A stretch of DNA of 64,000 bases from the NCBI RefSeq assembly GCF_004843725.1, contig NZ_CP039451.1:990501-1054500 (forward strand), in the 5' to 3' direction. The translations under genes were made by a program, and so were the position numbers. Below are positions 45,980-53,692 of this stretch, piece after piece; positions within the stretch are counted from its first letter, which is position 1, and the number at the start of each line of letters is the position of its first letter. A model generated the notes under the pieces. The model had not been told where the DNA came from. It was given only the letters and a program-made list of their open reading frames with translations, and ran no database searches. Source of the stretch: Psychroserpens sp. NJDZ02 (GTDB lineage: Bacteria; Bacteroidota; Bacteroidia; Flavobacteriales; Flavobacteriaceae).

Positions 45980-46857
45980 AAAATAGCATTGTATTACTTT
46001 TAATTGTACTGTTTAGTTCTTGTTGTAATGCAAAAAAAGCTACTCAGGAATCCCCTATTTTAAAAGAGAAAGCTGTCGCTGAAATTAAAAAAGACAGTAC
46101 TGCCAAAATGAATGCAAAAGTCTTAGAAGAAAGCACTATTACAAAAACGGAAACAGAACAAGACACCACAGTTGTTTTCAATCAAATTCTTACCAAAACA
46201 GAGCATTCTAACATTCATTTTATATGGAATGAATTATTACAAAAACATGTTTCTGATAACGGAAATGTAAACTACAAATCATTTAAAACCGATCATAAAA
46301 AATTATTAGAATACATATATATCCTGGATTTATTAAAGTCCAATCCCGAATTTGACTCTATTTCAAAAGAAGAAAAACTAGCCTATTGGATTAATGCATA
46401 CAACGCGTTAACAATAGATTTAATTATAAAAAACTATCCTGTAAAAAGCATCAAAGACATTAAAGATCCTTGGGGTCAAAAACTTTGGGAACTAGGAGAT
46501 AAATGGTATAGTTTAGAAGACATTGAGCATGAAGTTTTACGTAAAATGGACGAACCACGAATACACTTTGCAATTGTTTGCGCTTCTTATTCTTGTCCTA
46601 AATTACAAAATACCGCATTTACAGCTTCAAATTTAGAAACGCAATTAACCGCTGCAACTAAACAGTTTTTAAGCGATACTAAACGTAACGAGATCAAAGA
46701 GAACAGTTTAAAATTATCAAAAATATTTAAATGGTTTGATAAAGATTTTGAACAAACCGGAAGTTTAATTGATTTTTTAAACAAGTATACAGACATAACT
46801 ATTTCAGCGAAAGCTAAAATAAGCTACAAAGATTACAACTGGGATTTAAATAATTAA
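45976..46857 (+). CDS. DUF547 lipoprotein
   Basis: The 293-aa product begins with a lipoprotein signal ending at LFSSC, then a Lys/Thr/Glu-rich linker (about residues 20-75), and a DUF547 domain with YWINAYNALTIDLI, LEDIEHEVLR and a FAIVCASYSCPKL cysteine pair. The domain resembles papain-like enzymes by fold in published structures, but I know of no fixed activity. DUF547 genes recur beside arsenosugar genes in marine bacteria in my recollection. A second DUF547 protein lies at 56923. Confidence 0.85.
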   Translation: MKNSIVLLLIVLFSSCCNAKKATQESPILKEKAVAEIKKDSTAKMNAKVLEESTITKTETEQDTTVVFNQILTKTEHSNIHFIWNELLQKHVSDNGNVNYKSFKTDHKKLLEYIYILDLLKSNPEFDSISKEEKLAYWINAYNALTIDLIIKNYPVKSIKDIKDPWGQKLWELGDKWYSLEDIEHEVLRKMDEPRIHFAIVCASYSCPKLQNTAFTASNLETQLTAATKQFLSDTKRNEIKENSLKLSKIFKWFDKDFEQTGSLIDFLNKYTDITISAKAKISYKDYNWDLNN

Positions 46858-46889
46858 AACCAACCCAATAAAACTTACGTAAATAAAGC

Positions 46890-47579
46890 ATGATAAGTAT
46901 TATTATTCCGGTTTTAAACGAGGCAGAACACATTACTGACGTCTTATATCATTTAATTGATAACGCATCCTTAAACACCATTCAAGAGATTATTGTTGTA
47001 GATGGCGGAAGCACGGATAACACCGTTAATATTATAAACCAATTAGGTTTAAACATTAAAGTATTGCAATCAGAAAAAGGACGTGCAAAACAAATGAATA
47101 TTGGTGCCAAAGCTTCTAAAGGAGACATTCTTTATTTTTTACATGCCGATTCTTTTCCTCCTAACAGATATGATCATTTAATTTTAGAAGAAATTAAAAA
47201 AGGAAATAATGCTGGTTGTTTCAGATTACAATTTGATAGTAGCCATTGGTGGTTACGCCTGGTTAGTTGGTTGACTAAATTCTCTTGGAGAGCTAGTCGT
47301 GGTGGTGATCAAAGTCAGTTTATTACCAAACCACTATTTGATGATATTGGTGGCTATGACGAGTCTTATATAATATACGAAGACAATATTTTAATAAATG
47401 AGCTGTATAAACGTAACGAGTTTGTGGTCATTAATGAAAAACTAAAAACCTCAGCACGATTATATGAAAAACACGGCGTTTGGAAACTACAATATCATTT
47501 CTGCTTGATCTATATCAAAAAATGGTTTGGCGCTTCTGCTGAGGAACTATGCGCTTATTACAAGAAGCATATAGCCTAA
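46890..47579 (+). CDS. TIGR04283 family arsenosugar-associated glycosyltransferase
   Basis: This 229-aa GT2-fold enzyme has SIIIPVLNEAEHI at the N terminus, VVDGGSTDNT (nucleotide site), GRAKQMN, the metal-binding LHADS, and the acceptor-site GGDQSQF...YEDN segment. The TIGR04283 family is named for arsenosugar synthesis. It is likely the last gene of the run, 32 bases after DUF547. A palindromic repeat follows and probably terminates the transcript. Confidence 0.92.
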   Translation: MISIIIPVLNEAEHITDVLYHLIDNASLNTIQEIIVVDGGSTDNTVNIINQLGLNIKVLQSEKGRAKQMNIGAKASKGDILYFLHADSFPPNRYDHLILEEIKKGNNAGCFRLQFDSSHWWLRLVSWLTKFSWRASRGGDQSQFITKPLFDDIGGYDESYIIYEDNILINELYKRNEFVVINEKLKTSARLYEKHGVWKLQYHFCLIYIKKWFGASAEELCAYYKKHIA

Positions 47580-47612
47580 ATAAAACAATTTCCAAATACT
47601 ATTTTAAGTTCG

Positions 47613-47687
47613 TAATATCACTGAACGAGTCGAAATCAACTTTATTTTTAATTAAAAGCAAACTTCGACTACGCTCAATATGACATT
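47613..47687. repeat. Inverted intergenic repeat, likely bidirectional terminator
   Basis: An arm around 47613-47635 (ACTGAACGAGTCGAAA) is mirrored by one at 47662-47687 (TTCGACTACGCTCAATATGA). The sequence type TGTCA...TGAGCG-AGTCGAAG recurs between genes in many Bacteroidota. It fills the 110-base gap between two convergent genes. Confidence 0.6.
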
Positions 47688-47689
47688 AT

Positions 47690-49141
47690 TTATGCTCTAA
47701 TTCGTTGTCTTATTTCTCCTAAAGAATCATCTACTAATAATTCCCCATCGCGAAAAACTTCTTTTAGTTCGCCTTTCTGCTCCTCTTCCCAAGAGACTTG
47801 ATCCACTAACGCATAATCACCGTTTTCTTTTACGATTTTAATTAAACCTTTCGCTGATTTTTTAGTCCCATCATCTGTAATTGGATTTTTATAGATTTCT
47901 CTTGACTCTCCATCTACTTCACCATAAGTGGCCTTCATTGCAAATCCAAACGTATCACGCGTATTGTATTGGTAAGTAAAAGACCCGATACCTAACACCA
48001 CATTTGTAGATGCAAAACCATTTTGTTTTAAACGTTCGCAAATTTCAGTTGCTCTATCAATGGTGATACTATCTCCATAAATAGCACCAATATGACTATC
48101 TAATTCTTTACAACCTTTGTTATTAGTTGTGCCTCCAAAAATATCCCAAAGTAATTGTACGACACCTTTTTTAGCTGCCTCTGTTTTACCATTAGGATTA
48201 CCACAAATAATATCTGCTGGATCTCCAGAATCAGGTCTAATAACCACTTTTCCGTTTCTAGCTAAAACGTCTTCTTTTAAATTAGGAAGATACTCGGTCA
48301 ATACTTTCCATAAATCCCATGTATCGGAGACTATGGATACAATTCCGTTTGGATACACTTCTGTAATCAGTCGTTTAAACGTCTCCTGCTCCCCAGTATT
48401 GGTTCCCATACACATTACTGAATGTTCTGTTGCGGCAACCGAACCACCAACTAATTCCGTATCTGAATTAGCATTATAATAGTCTTCTAAAAAATCTATT
48501 GTTGGAATCGTATCTGTCCCCGTAAAACTTAGCAAATGCCCAGCAGAAGAAACCGTTGCAGCTTCCAAACCTCCCATTCCTCGCATTGAAAAATCATGAC
48601 CTTGCCAATCTACAAACTCTAATACAGAAGACGTTTCATTAGCATATTTATCCAAAATCTTACGGTATTGTTTTGCTATTGTTGCAGAGTTACACGGTAA
48701 CCACAATGTCGTAGATAATATGGTTTCAAAATAATTAGTCAACCAGAAAAATTCGGCTTTAGTATTATACATAGTTAACATTGGCACCTTGATTGGGACG
48801 GACACACCTTCTGGTAACGCTTTAATAACCATAGGTAAATACCCCAAATCATGCAGATCCTCGATATGTTGAATTCCAACACTGTTTTCTCCTAAATAAT
48901 TATTGATTCGTCTTTGATACTTCTTACAAACGTCAGCTTTTGGTTGTTTAAAAAAATTAGCATTAAAATCTGCAATCATGTACTTTTTAATAAAGTATTG
49001 CAATCCAAAAAGCACGACTTGATCAACGCCTTTAATCCGTGTCATTCTAGGCGTCCAATTAGAATATACTAATGTCGTTTTATCTGGATATTGTCTTCTG
49101 TGGTCTACTTTATAACCATCTGTGTATAATAATGGGTTCAT
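47690..49141 (-). CDS. nadV: Nicotinamide phosphoribosyltransferase-like NadV
   Basis: The 483-aa product is a NAMPT/NadV homologue, which makes NMN from nicotinamide and PRPP. Visible marks are the N-terminal DGYKVDHRRQYP, the EFVDWQGHDFSMRGM core that orients the substrate, DSGDPADI and LGIGSF with a phosphate loop. The usual DSYKxSH opening is changed to DGYKVDH, so this is a variant branch. It is last in the NrtR operon. The phage enzyme Namat is of the same family but uses ADP-ribose pyrophosphate instead of PRPP; sequence alone does not settle which substrate this one prefers. Confidence 0.9.
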   Translation of the reverse strand: MNPLLYTDGYKVDHRRQYPDKTTLVYSNWTPRMTRIKGVDQVVLFGLQYFIKKYMIADFNANFFKQPKADVCKKYQRRINNYLGENSVGIQHIEDLHDLGYLPMVIKALPEGVSVPIKVPMLTMYNTKAEFFWLTNYFETILSTTLWLPCNSATIAKQYRKILDKYANETSSVLEFVDWQGHDFSMRGMGGLEAATVSSAGHLLSFTGTDTIPTIDFLEDYYNANSDTELVGGSVAATEHSVMCMGTNTGEQETFKRLITEVYPNGIVSIVSDTWDLWKVLTEYLPNLKEDVLARNGKVVIRPDSGDPADIICGNPNGKTEAAKKGVVQLLWDIFGGTTNNKGCKELDSHIGAIYGDSITIDRATEICERLKQNGFASTNVVLGIGSFTYQYNTRDTFGFAMKATYGEVDGESREIYKNPITDDGTKKSAKGLIKIVKENGDYALVDQVSWEEEQKGELKEVFRDGELLVDDSLGEIRQRIRA

Positions 49142-49917
49142 ATTGTATATTTTTTAGAGTATTTATTTTTTATAATTTTATAAGGGCTTTTGTTTCTACC
49201 TGTTTCCTTCGGGTATAAAGATTGCACTTCATCACTTTGAAACACATTCTTACTGTCAATATCTATTGCCGACAGTTTTCCTGTAAAAGCAGCACCTGTA
49301 TCCACATTCCAAACATTTATAGCCTGCATTGGCACATCAGAATTATAGCGTATGGTTGGTGTATGTCCAATAAAAATCTCGGTATAATGTTTCAACCGAT
49401 TGGGATATAATTCTGAATGCTTTTTAATACGCTTATCCATTGTTGACGCCATTTCCCAAAGCGTTCTGTCAAAATACAAGTTTTCGGGATGGACTTCTTT
49501 AGTTACACCATGCATAGAGGTAAAGCCTGCATGTAAAAACAATTGATTCTCTTGATTAAGATGATACAATTTCATATCTCTAAAAAATTGTAAATGAATT
49601 GCGCGTTCCGCTTCAGAAAACTGAGAATAACTTTGAATTGTTTCTTGTCCTCCATTAACAAACCACGGTTGGTTTTCGATACCTTTTTCTAACCATTGCT
49701 CGCACCAAGCATCATGATTTCCTTTTATAAAAATGCAATCGTGCTGTTTTGAAAATTCGATTAAAAATTGAATAACCTGAGCAGAATCACTCCAGCCATC
49801 CACATAGTCACCAAGAAAAATAAAACAATCCTCTTCGGTTATTTCTATACGCTGTATTAACTGCTCCAAAGCTTTTAATCCTCCATGAATATCTCCTATT
49901 GCTAATGTTCTTTTCAT
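49138..49917 (-). CDS. Metallophosphoesterase, Ser/Thr-phosphatase/ApaH-like
   Basis: This 259-aa phosphoesterase keeps all the canonical motifs: GDIHGG (residues 8-13), GDYVDGWSDS, GNHDAW and GHTPT near the C-terminus, so it should be catalytic. The family hydrolyses phosphomono- and diesters or protein phosphates. In this operon a nucleotide substrate such as an ADP-ribose phosphate is a reasonable guess. It overlaps nadV by 4 bases and shares one base with kptA, so translation is coupled. Confidence 0.9.
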   Translation of the reverse strand: MKRTLAIGDIHGGLKALEQLIQRIEITEEDCFIFLGDYVDGWSDSAQVIQFLIEFSKQHDCIFIKGNHDAWCEQWLEKGIENQPWFVNGGQETIQSYSQFSEAERAIHLQFFRDMKLYHLNQENQLFLHAGFTSMHGVTKEVHPENLYFDRTLWEMASTMDKRIKKHSELYPNRLKHYTEIFIGHTPTIRYNSDVPMQAINVWNVDTGAAFTGKLSAIDIDSKNVFQSDEVQSLYPKETGRNKSPYKIIKNKYSKKYTI

Positions 49918-50480
49918 TATTTTTTTTCTTTAAAGTCAATAAATTCAGAAGGAACAGCGTCCGTCAACCAAACGTCATTTTCAGATAAATAAAACAAATG
50001 TCCCTGGTTATGTAAATCTATAGCATTAATACATAAAACAATTGGATTACCTCTTCTACTTCCTACTTTTACAGCTGTGTCTCTATCACCACTTAAATGG
50101 ACATGTTGTCGACTTTGCTTTTGTAACCCTTGTTTTTCTATGGATTCTATAAATCGTGCAACTGTACCATGATATAAAAATTCTGGTGGTTGGATTGCTT
50201 TTAATTCTAAATCAACTGTTTTTAAAGAGTGCCCTTGATTGGCTCTTATTTTTGTTCTGTCTTCATTAAATCCAAATCGTTGTTTATCATTGGTCACAAC
50301 AACCTCTTCAAGTTGCGCTAACGTAAAATTTTGATTTCTCAATTTTGATTTCTCGATAAGCTCCTCAACATCTGCCCAACCATTATCATCTAATATCAAT
50401 CCTATTTCAGAAGGTTTATGTCTCAAAATAAGACTTATAAACTTACTTATCCTTTTTTTATCTGTTTCGTTCATAATCAA
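49917..50480 (-). CDS. kptA: RNA 2'-phosphotransferase KptA/Tpt1
   Basis: The 187-aa product matches the KptA/Tpt1 fold. The N-terminal region has SLILRHKPSEIGL and a winged-helix part (DDNGWADVEELI), then RFGFNEDRTKIRANQGHS, LYHGT and HVHLS with the catalytic Arg-His-Arg-Arg set. The enzyme removes a 2'-phosphate from RNA using NAD+, releasing nicotinamide and ADP-ribose 1'',2''-cyclic phosphate. Both by-products are substrates for other functions in this operon. The start may be the first or second ATG (6 bases apart). Confidence 0.93.
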   Translation of the reverse strand: MIMNETDKKRISKFISLILRHKPSEIGLILDDNGWADVEELIEKSKLRNQNFTLAQLEEVVVTNDKQRFGFNEDRTKIRANQGHSLKTVDLELKAIQPPEFLYHGTVARFIESIEKQGLQKQSRQHVHLSGDRDTAVKVGSRRGNPIVLCINAIDLHNQGHLFYLSENDVWLTDAVPSEFIDFKEKK

Positions 50481-50496
50481 TTATTCTAGTGTTGAA

Positions 50497-51012
50497 TTAT
50501 TTGTTTAAAAGGCGCTTGTAAATAGTATAATTCTCGTCATCAAAACAAATAAAAACAACTGTTTCAATAATCTCAGAATCAAAATTAGCGATTGCTTCTA
50601 AAGCAATTTGTGCCGCTAATCCTTTTGGGAATCTATAAATCCCAGTACTTATGTTTGGAAATGCTATGGATTGTAAACCATTAGCCTCGGCTAGCTTTAA
50701 ACTATTCAAATAACAATTAGCTAAATCGTCCTTTTCTTTTACTAAACGTTTTCCACCATTATAAACTGGACCAACAGTATGTATTATCTTTTTTGCTGGT
50801 AAATGACCAGCTGTAGTCATGACAGCTTCTCCCGTTTTACATTTACCTTGTTTATTTCTGATAGCTTGACAATCTTCCAAAACAGCTTTCCCTCCCGCTC
50901 TATGGATTGCACCATCAACACCGCCTCCTCCAAGCAGGCTAGAGTTAGCTGCATTTACTATTACATCTACTTCTATTTTAGTAATATCTCCTTTTAATAT
51001 TTTAACTTTCAC
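50497..51012 (-). CDS. Macrodomain protein, ADP-ribose-binding (YmdB-like)
   Basis: This 171-aa macrodomain has the ADP-ribose site [19 protein letters not shown] (residues about 19-37, with N23 and D33) and [19 protein letters not shown] (the phosphate loop). Members remove O-acetyl groups, mono-ADP-ribose or the 1''-phosphate from ADP-ribose. It overlaps the upstream ADP-ribosylglycohydrolase by 11 bases and lies 16 bases ahead of kptA. Confidence 0.94.
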   Translation of the reverse strand: MKVKILKGDITKIEVDVIVNAANSSLLGGGGVDGAIHRAGGKAVLEDCQAIRNKQGKCKTGEAVMTTAGHLPAKKIIHTVGPVYNGGKRLVKEKDDLANCYLNSLKLAEANGLQSIAFPNISTGIYRFPKGLAAQIALEAIANFDSEIIETVVFICFDDENYTIYKRLLNK

Positions 51013-51970
51013 GATTATATCTGTTAAAAAACTGATTACTTAAATCTACAATATCATCCTTTCTAGCTAAACTATCAATCCATTGTTTTGGAACGGATTC
51101 TAGACCATAAACCAAGCCTGCTATTCCTCCAACTACCATAGCAGTAGTATCTGTATCTCCACCTAAATTAACAGCTTTAAAAACTGATTCTTGATATGAA
51201 TCTGTTGTTAACAAACACCAAAAACTAGCTTCTAATGTATTAATAACATAACCGTCAGATTTTATTTTTGTTGGCACTAAAAGTGAAATATCATTTTCAA
51301 TTAATCTTTTAAAATGAATCGTTTCATAATCAGAGAGCGCTTCTTCGGTAAAAAAGAGTTTAATATCATTCTGCATTAATACATAAGCTTGACGCATAGT
51401 ATTATCTTCTATAAGATATTCCCCAAATTTCAAATAAATCAAACATGAAATTGCGCTTCTAATATGACCATGCGTTAGGGCCGAAACCTCCCAAACGATA
51501 TCAAACTGTTGTTTAATTGACTTTCCTTTTATAAAAAACAATAAGGGAAGTATTCGCATTAAAGATCCATTTCCGTTACTATACTCATCAGCATCGTATT
51601 TTAACAATTGTAACCCTTCAAAATCTTCATCTGCTATCATCCCTTGAAGTCTATCAATAGACTTTCTGGTTTGCATACCAATATCGAACACGCTACCATG
51701 AGGCGTCCATAATTGCGCATGCCTCCATTTTATAAAACTAGTTGCAATATCACTTAAATTCAGCCCTTTAATTAAACTTTCTGCCAAGCAAAATGTTAAA
51801 GAACTGTCATCACTCCAAGTACCTGCAGGTTGATTATGCGTTCCAAATTCCAACATGGAATTAACTGGATACTTATACAGATATTCTCTTGACTTAAACT
51901 CAACTGGAACACCTAACGCATCTGCTAGAGCTAGTCCTAAAAACATATTTGTTATAGCTACTGGTTTCAT
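51002..51970 (-). CDS. ADP-ribosylglycohydrolase family protein
   Basis: The 322-aa product has the two metal/substrate motifs of the ARH family: GTWSDDSS (residues 50-57, D54/D55) and GGDTDTTA (270-277, D272/D274). These enzymes release ADP-ribose from modified proteins, nucleic acids or small molecules. It sits between the PRPP synthetase-like and macrodomain genes, 7 bases downstream of the former. Its presence suggests that free ADP-ribose is a pathway intermediate. Confidence 0.92.
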   Translation of the reverse strand: MKPVAITNMFLGLALADALGVPVEFKSREYLYKYPVNSMLEFGTHNQPAGTWSDDSSLTFCLAESLIKGLNLSDIATSFIKWRHAQLWTPHGSVFDIGMQTRKSIDRLQGMIADEDFEGLQLLKYDADEYSNGNGSLMRILPLLFFIKGKSIKQQFDIVWEVSALTHGHIRSAISCLIYLKFGEYLIEDNTMRQAYVLMQNDIKLFFTEEALSDYETIHFKRLIENDISLLVPTKIKSDGYVINTLEASFWCLLTTDSYQESVFKAVNLGGDTDTTAMVVGGIAGLVYGLESVPKQWIDSLARKDDIVDLSNQFFNRYNRES

Positions 51971-51977
51971 TTCAATA

Positions 51978-52814
51978 TCATTTTAATAACTCTTTAATTG
52001 TAATCTGCTCCACACCATCCGCTATAGTTTTAAAACTATCGGTAGTGAATATTTTAGTGAAATGTTGATTTAACACCTCAAAACCTTTGTTAAAAATCCC
52101 GTGACTTACTGCCAAATACAGATTCCCTGCATTTTTATTTTTCAACTCTTGTGCTAAACCGATAAATGTACGGCCACCATCGCAAATATCATCTACGATT
52201 AAACAATCTTGACCTTTTAGATCGTCTTCATACACTTTAAAACCTTCTAGTTTTCCGTTTTTTACGTTTCGTTTTTTAGAACATTCAATCACTGACACAC
52301 CTCCCAAAAACTCAGAGACTTTATATATTTTTTTTAAGGCACCACCATCTGGGGAAATCAATAAGACTTCTGAATTAATTCTAGACAAGACCGTTTTTAT
52401 AAATGTATGATTAGATAGCGACTCGCAGTTATTTAAAACAGCAGCTGTAACCTCAGAATGTGCGTCATAAACCATCACTTTATTAAGGCTAAGTTGGTTT
52501 AACATATCGGCATAGACCTTAACCGAAAGCGGTTCACCCTTTACCATCACTCTATCTTGTCTCGCTGCTGGAAAGTATGGTATAAAAACATTGATTTTTT
52601 GAATATAAAATCGCTTTAGTGCATCTATTGTTAGCAACAACAATCCAAAATCGTTAAACGATCGTGCTCTAGTTGTTATGGTGACTTCTGAAACGTTTGA
52701 TAAATCAGATAAAATTTTAATGTGTGGCTCTCCTCCTGAAAAAGTAAAAGTTTCAAACTCTATGTTTTCTCCCGAATGGAATGGCGTGAACTGAGGATCT
52801 AAATTTAAATACAT
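51978..52814 (-). CDS. Divergent ribose-phosphate pyrophosphokinase-like enzyme
   Basis: The 278-aa product resembles PRPP synthetase but is shorter than housekeeping Prs (about 310 aa) and altered. It keeps FSGGE (residues 25-29), PYFPAARQDR (79-88), YDAHS (116-120) and the PRPP loop VDDICDGGRT (207-216). In classical Prs the loop reads DDxxDTGGT, so the 5-phosphate contact region is changed. The phage enzyme Adps, which makes ADP-ribose pyrophosphate, is of this family. The start is ATG 52814, not an upstream ATG, because a regulator site and promoter occupy 52814-52861. Confidence 0.85.
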   Translation of the reverse strand: MYLNLDPQFTPFHSGENIEFETFTFSGGEPHIKILSDLSNVSEVTITTRARSFNDFGLLLLTIDALKRFYIQKINVFIPYFPAARQDRVMVKGEPLSVKVYADMLNQLSLNKVMVYDAHSEVTAAVLNNCESLSNHTFIKTVLSRINSEVLLISPDGGALKKIYKVSEFLGGVSVIECSKKRNVKNGKLEGFKVYEDDLKGQDCLIVDDICDGGRTFIGLAQELKNKNAGNLYLAVSHGIFNKGFEVLNQHFTKIFTTDSFKTIADGVEQITIKELLK

Positions 52815-52861
52815 TTGCGTTATTTTTACACAAATATAAATCAATTGCTAATAGCTGCAAA
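52814..52861 (-). promoter_or_regulatory. Promoter and NrtR-type operator C ahead of the synthetase gene
   Basis: On the minus strand TTTG (52858-52861), 19 bases, TATATTTG (52831-52838) is a perfect Bacteroidetes promoter. A 21-bp palindrome TTTGCGT-N7-ACACAAA lies at 52814-52834, overlapping 4 bases of the -7 box and the expected transcript start. A bound repressor would block this promoter. Confidence 0.8.
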
Positions 52862-52865
52862 ATAT

Positions 52866-52890
52866 TTTGCGTATTATTTACACAAACTTA
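52866..52890 (-). promoter_or_regulatory. NrtR-type operator B at the end of nrtR
   Basis: TTTGCGT-N7-ACACAAA at 52866-52886 overlaps the nrtR stop. The adjoining bases form TAAGTTTG (52883-52890) on the minus strand, again matching a -7 box. Its distance from operator C is 52 bases centre to centre, about five helical turns. Confidence 0.75.
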
Positions 52891-53570
52891 ATGTCAAAGT
52901 GAAAACCGTCCTTTAAAAGGGTGTTATATTTTATAATATTAAATCTAAATAACTTGGCTGGTCTTCCGCTTCCTTTCTGGCTTATTTTATTAGTTTCTTC
53001 AAGGATACCGAAGCTTAGGATTTTCTTTCTAAAATTACGGCGATCTATATTTTTTTCTAAGATTGAAGTATATAAATGCTCTAAGTCAGAAAAAGGAAAT
53101 TCCTTTTCTAACAAATCAAAACCGATAGGTTGATAGGTTAATTTAGCTTTTAAACGGTCTTTAGCCGTTTGCAAAATACGTGAATGATCAAATGCCAACT
53201 CTGGTAATTGATTACAATCAAACCATTGCGCTTCTGCAGCATCTGTGTCTGCCTGAATTTTAAAATGATGTGGTTTGACTAATGCGAAATAAGATACAGA
53301 AACCACACGATTTCTAGGGTCACGTCCAGGTTTACCGTAAGTATATAACTGTTCTAAATAATCAATAGTAACTCCCGTTTCTTCTTTAAGCTCTCTTTGC
53401 ACTGCGGATTCTAATGATTCGTCATCCAATACCAAACCTCCTGGCAACGCCCAAGTATTTTTAAAAGGAGCTACCCCTCTTTTTATTAAAAGAACTGATA
53501 GATTTTTTTGAGAAGAGTACCCAAAAACAACAGCATCTACAGCAACTTTAATATTTTGAATCGCACTCAT
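52878..53570 (-). CDS. nrtR: NrtR-family Nudix transcriptional regulator
   Basis: The 230-aa product has an N-terminal Nudix domain and a C-terminal winged-helix region (about residues 160-230), the layout of NrtR, which controls NAD metabolism and binds ADP-ribose. The Nudix box (residues 45-67) keeps every consensus position, including R59, E60, E63 and E64, so hydrolysis of ADP-ribose is possible, unlike many NrtR proteins where the box has decayed. A palindromic site and promoter overlap directly upstream of the start, so autoregulation is likely. Confidence 0.9.
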   Translation of the reverse strand: MSAIQNIKVAVDAVVFGYSSQKNLSVLLIKRGVAPFKNTWALPGGLVLDDESLESAVQRELKEETGVTIDYLEQLYTYGKPGRDPRNRVVSVSYFALVKPHHFKIQADTDAAEAQWFDCNQLPELAFDHSRILQTAKDRLKAKLTYQPIGFDLLEKEFPFSDLEHLYTSILEKNIDRRNFRKKILSFGILEETNKISQKGSGRPAKLFRFNIIKYNTLLKDGFHFDIKFV

Positions 53571-53572
53571 AT

Positions 53573-53622
53573 TTTGTGTATTATTGACACAAAGATAACT
53601 ATTAAAATGGTTTGACTTACAA
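53573..53622 (-). promoter_or_regulatory. Promoter and NrtR-type operator A of nrtR
   Basis: On the minus strand TTG (53620-53622), 22 bases, TATCTTTG (53590-53597) fits the Bacteroidetes consensus. The palindrome TTTGTGT-N7-ACACAAA at 53573-53593 overlaps 4 bases of the -7 box, the same offset as operator C, and ends 3 bases ahead of the nrtR ATG. Confidence 0.78.
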
Positions 53623-53692
53623 CGACAAGACTCCAGTTGTAAAATTGAGACAGGACTTGAGTACTGACTTCAATTAAAGTAAATTAATTATT

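Noticed and set aside
52815..52844. Earlier ATG start for the PRPP-synthetase-like gene
   Set aside because: The extra 10 codons overlap an operator and -7 box, and the added residues do not match the family.
47690..53570. Prophage origin of the NAD+ operon
   Set aside because: No phage structural, integrase or lysis genes nearby. Flanks are ordinary chromosomal genes and codon style looks similar.
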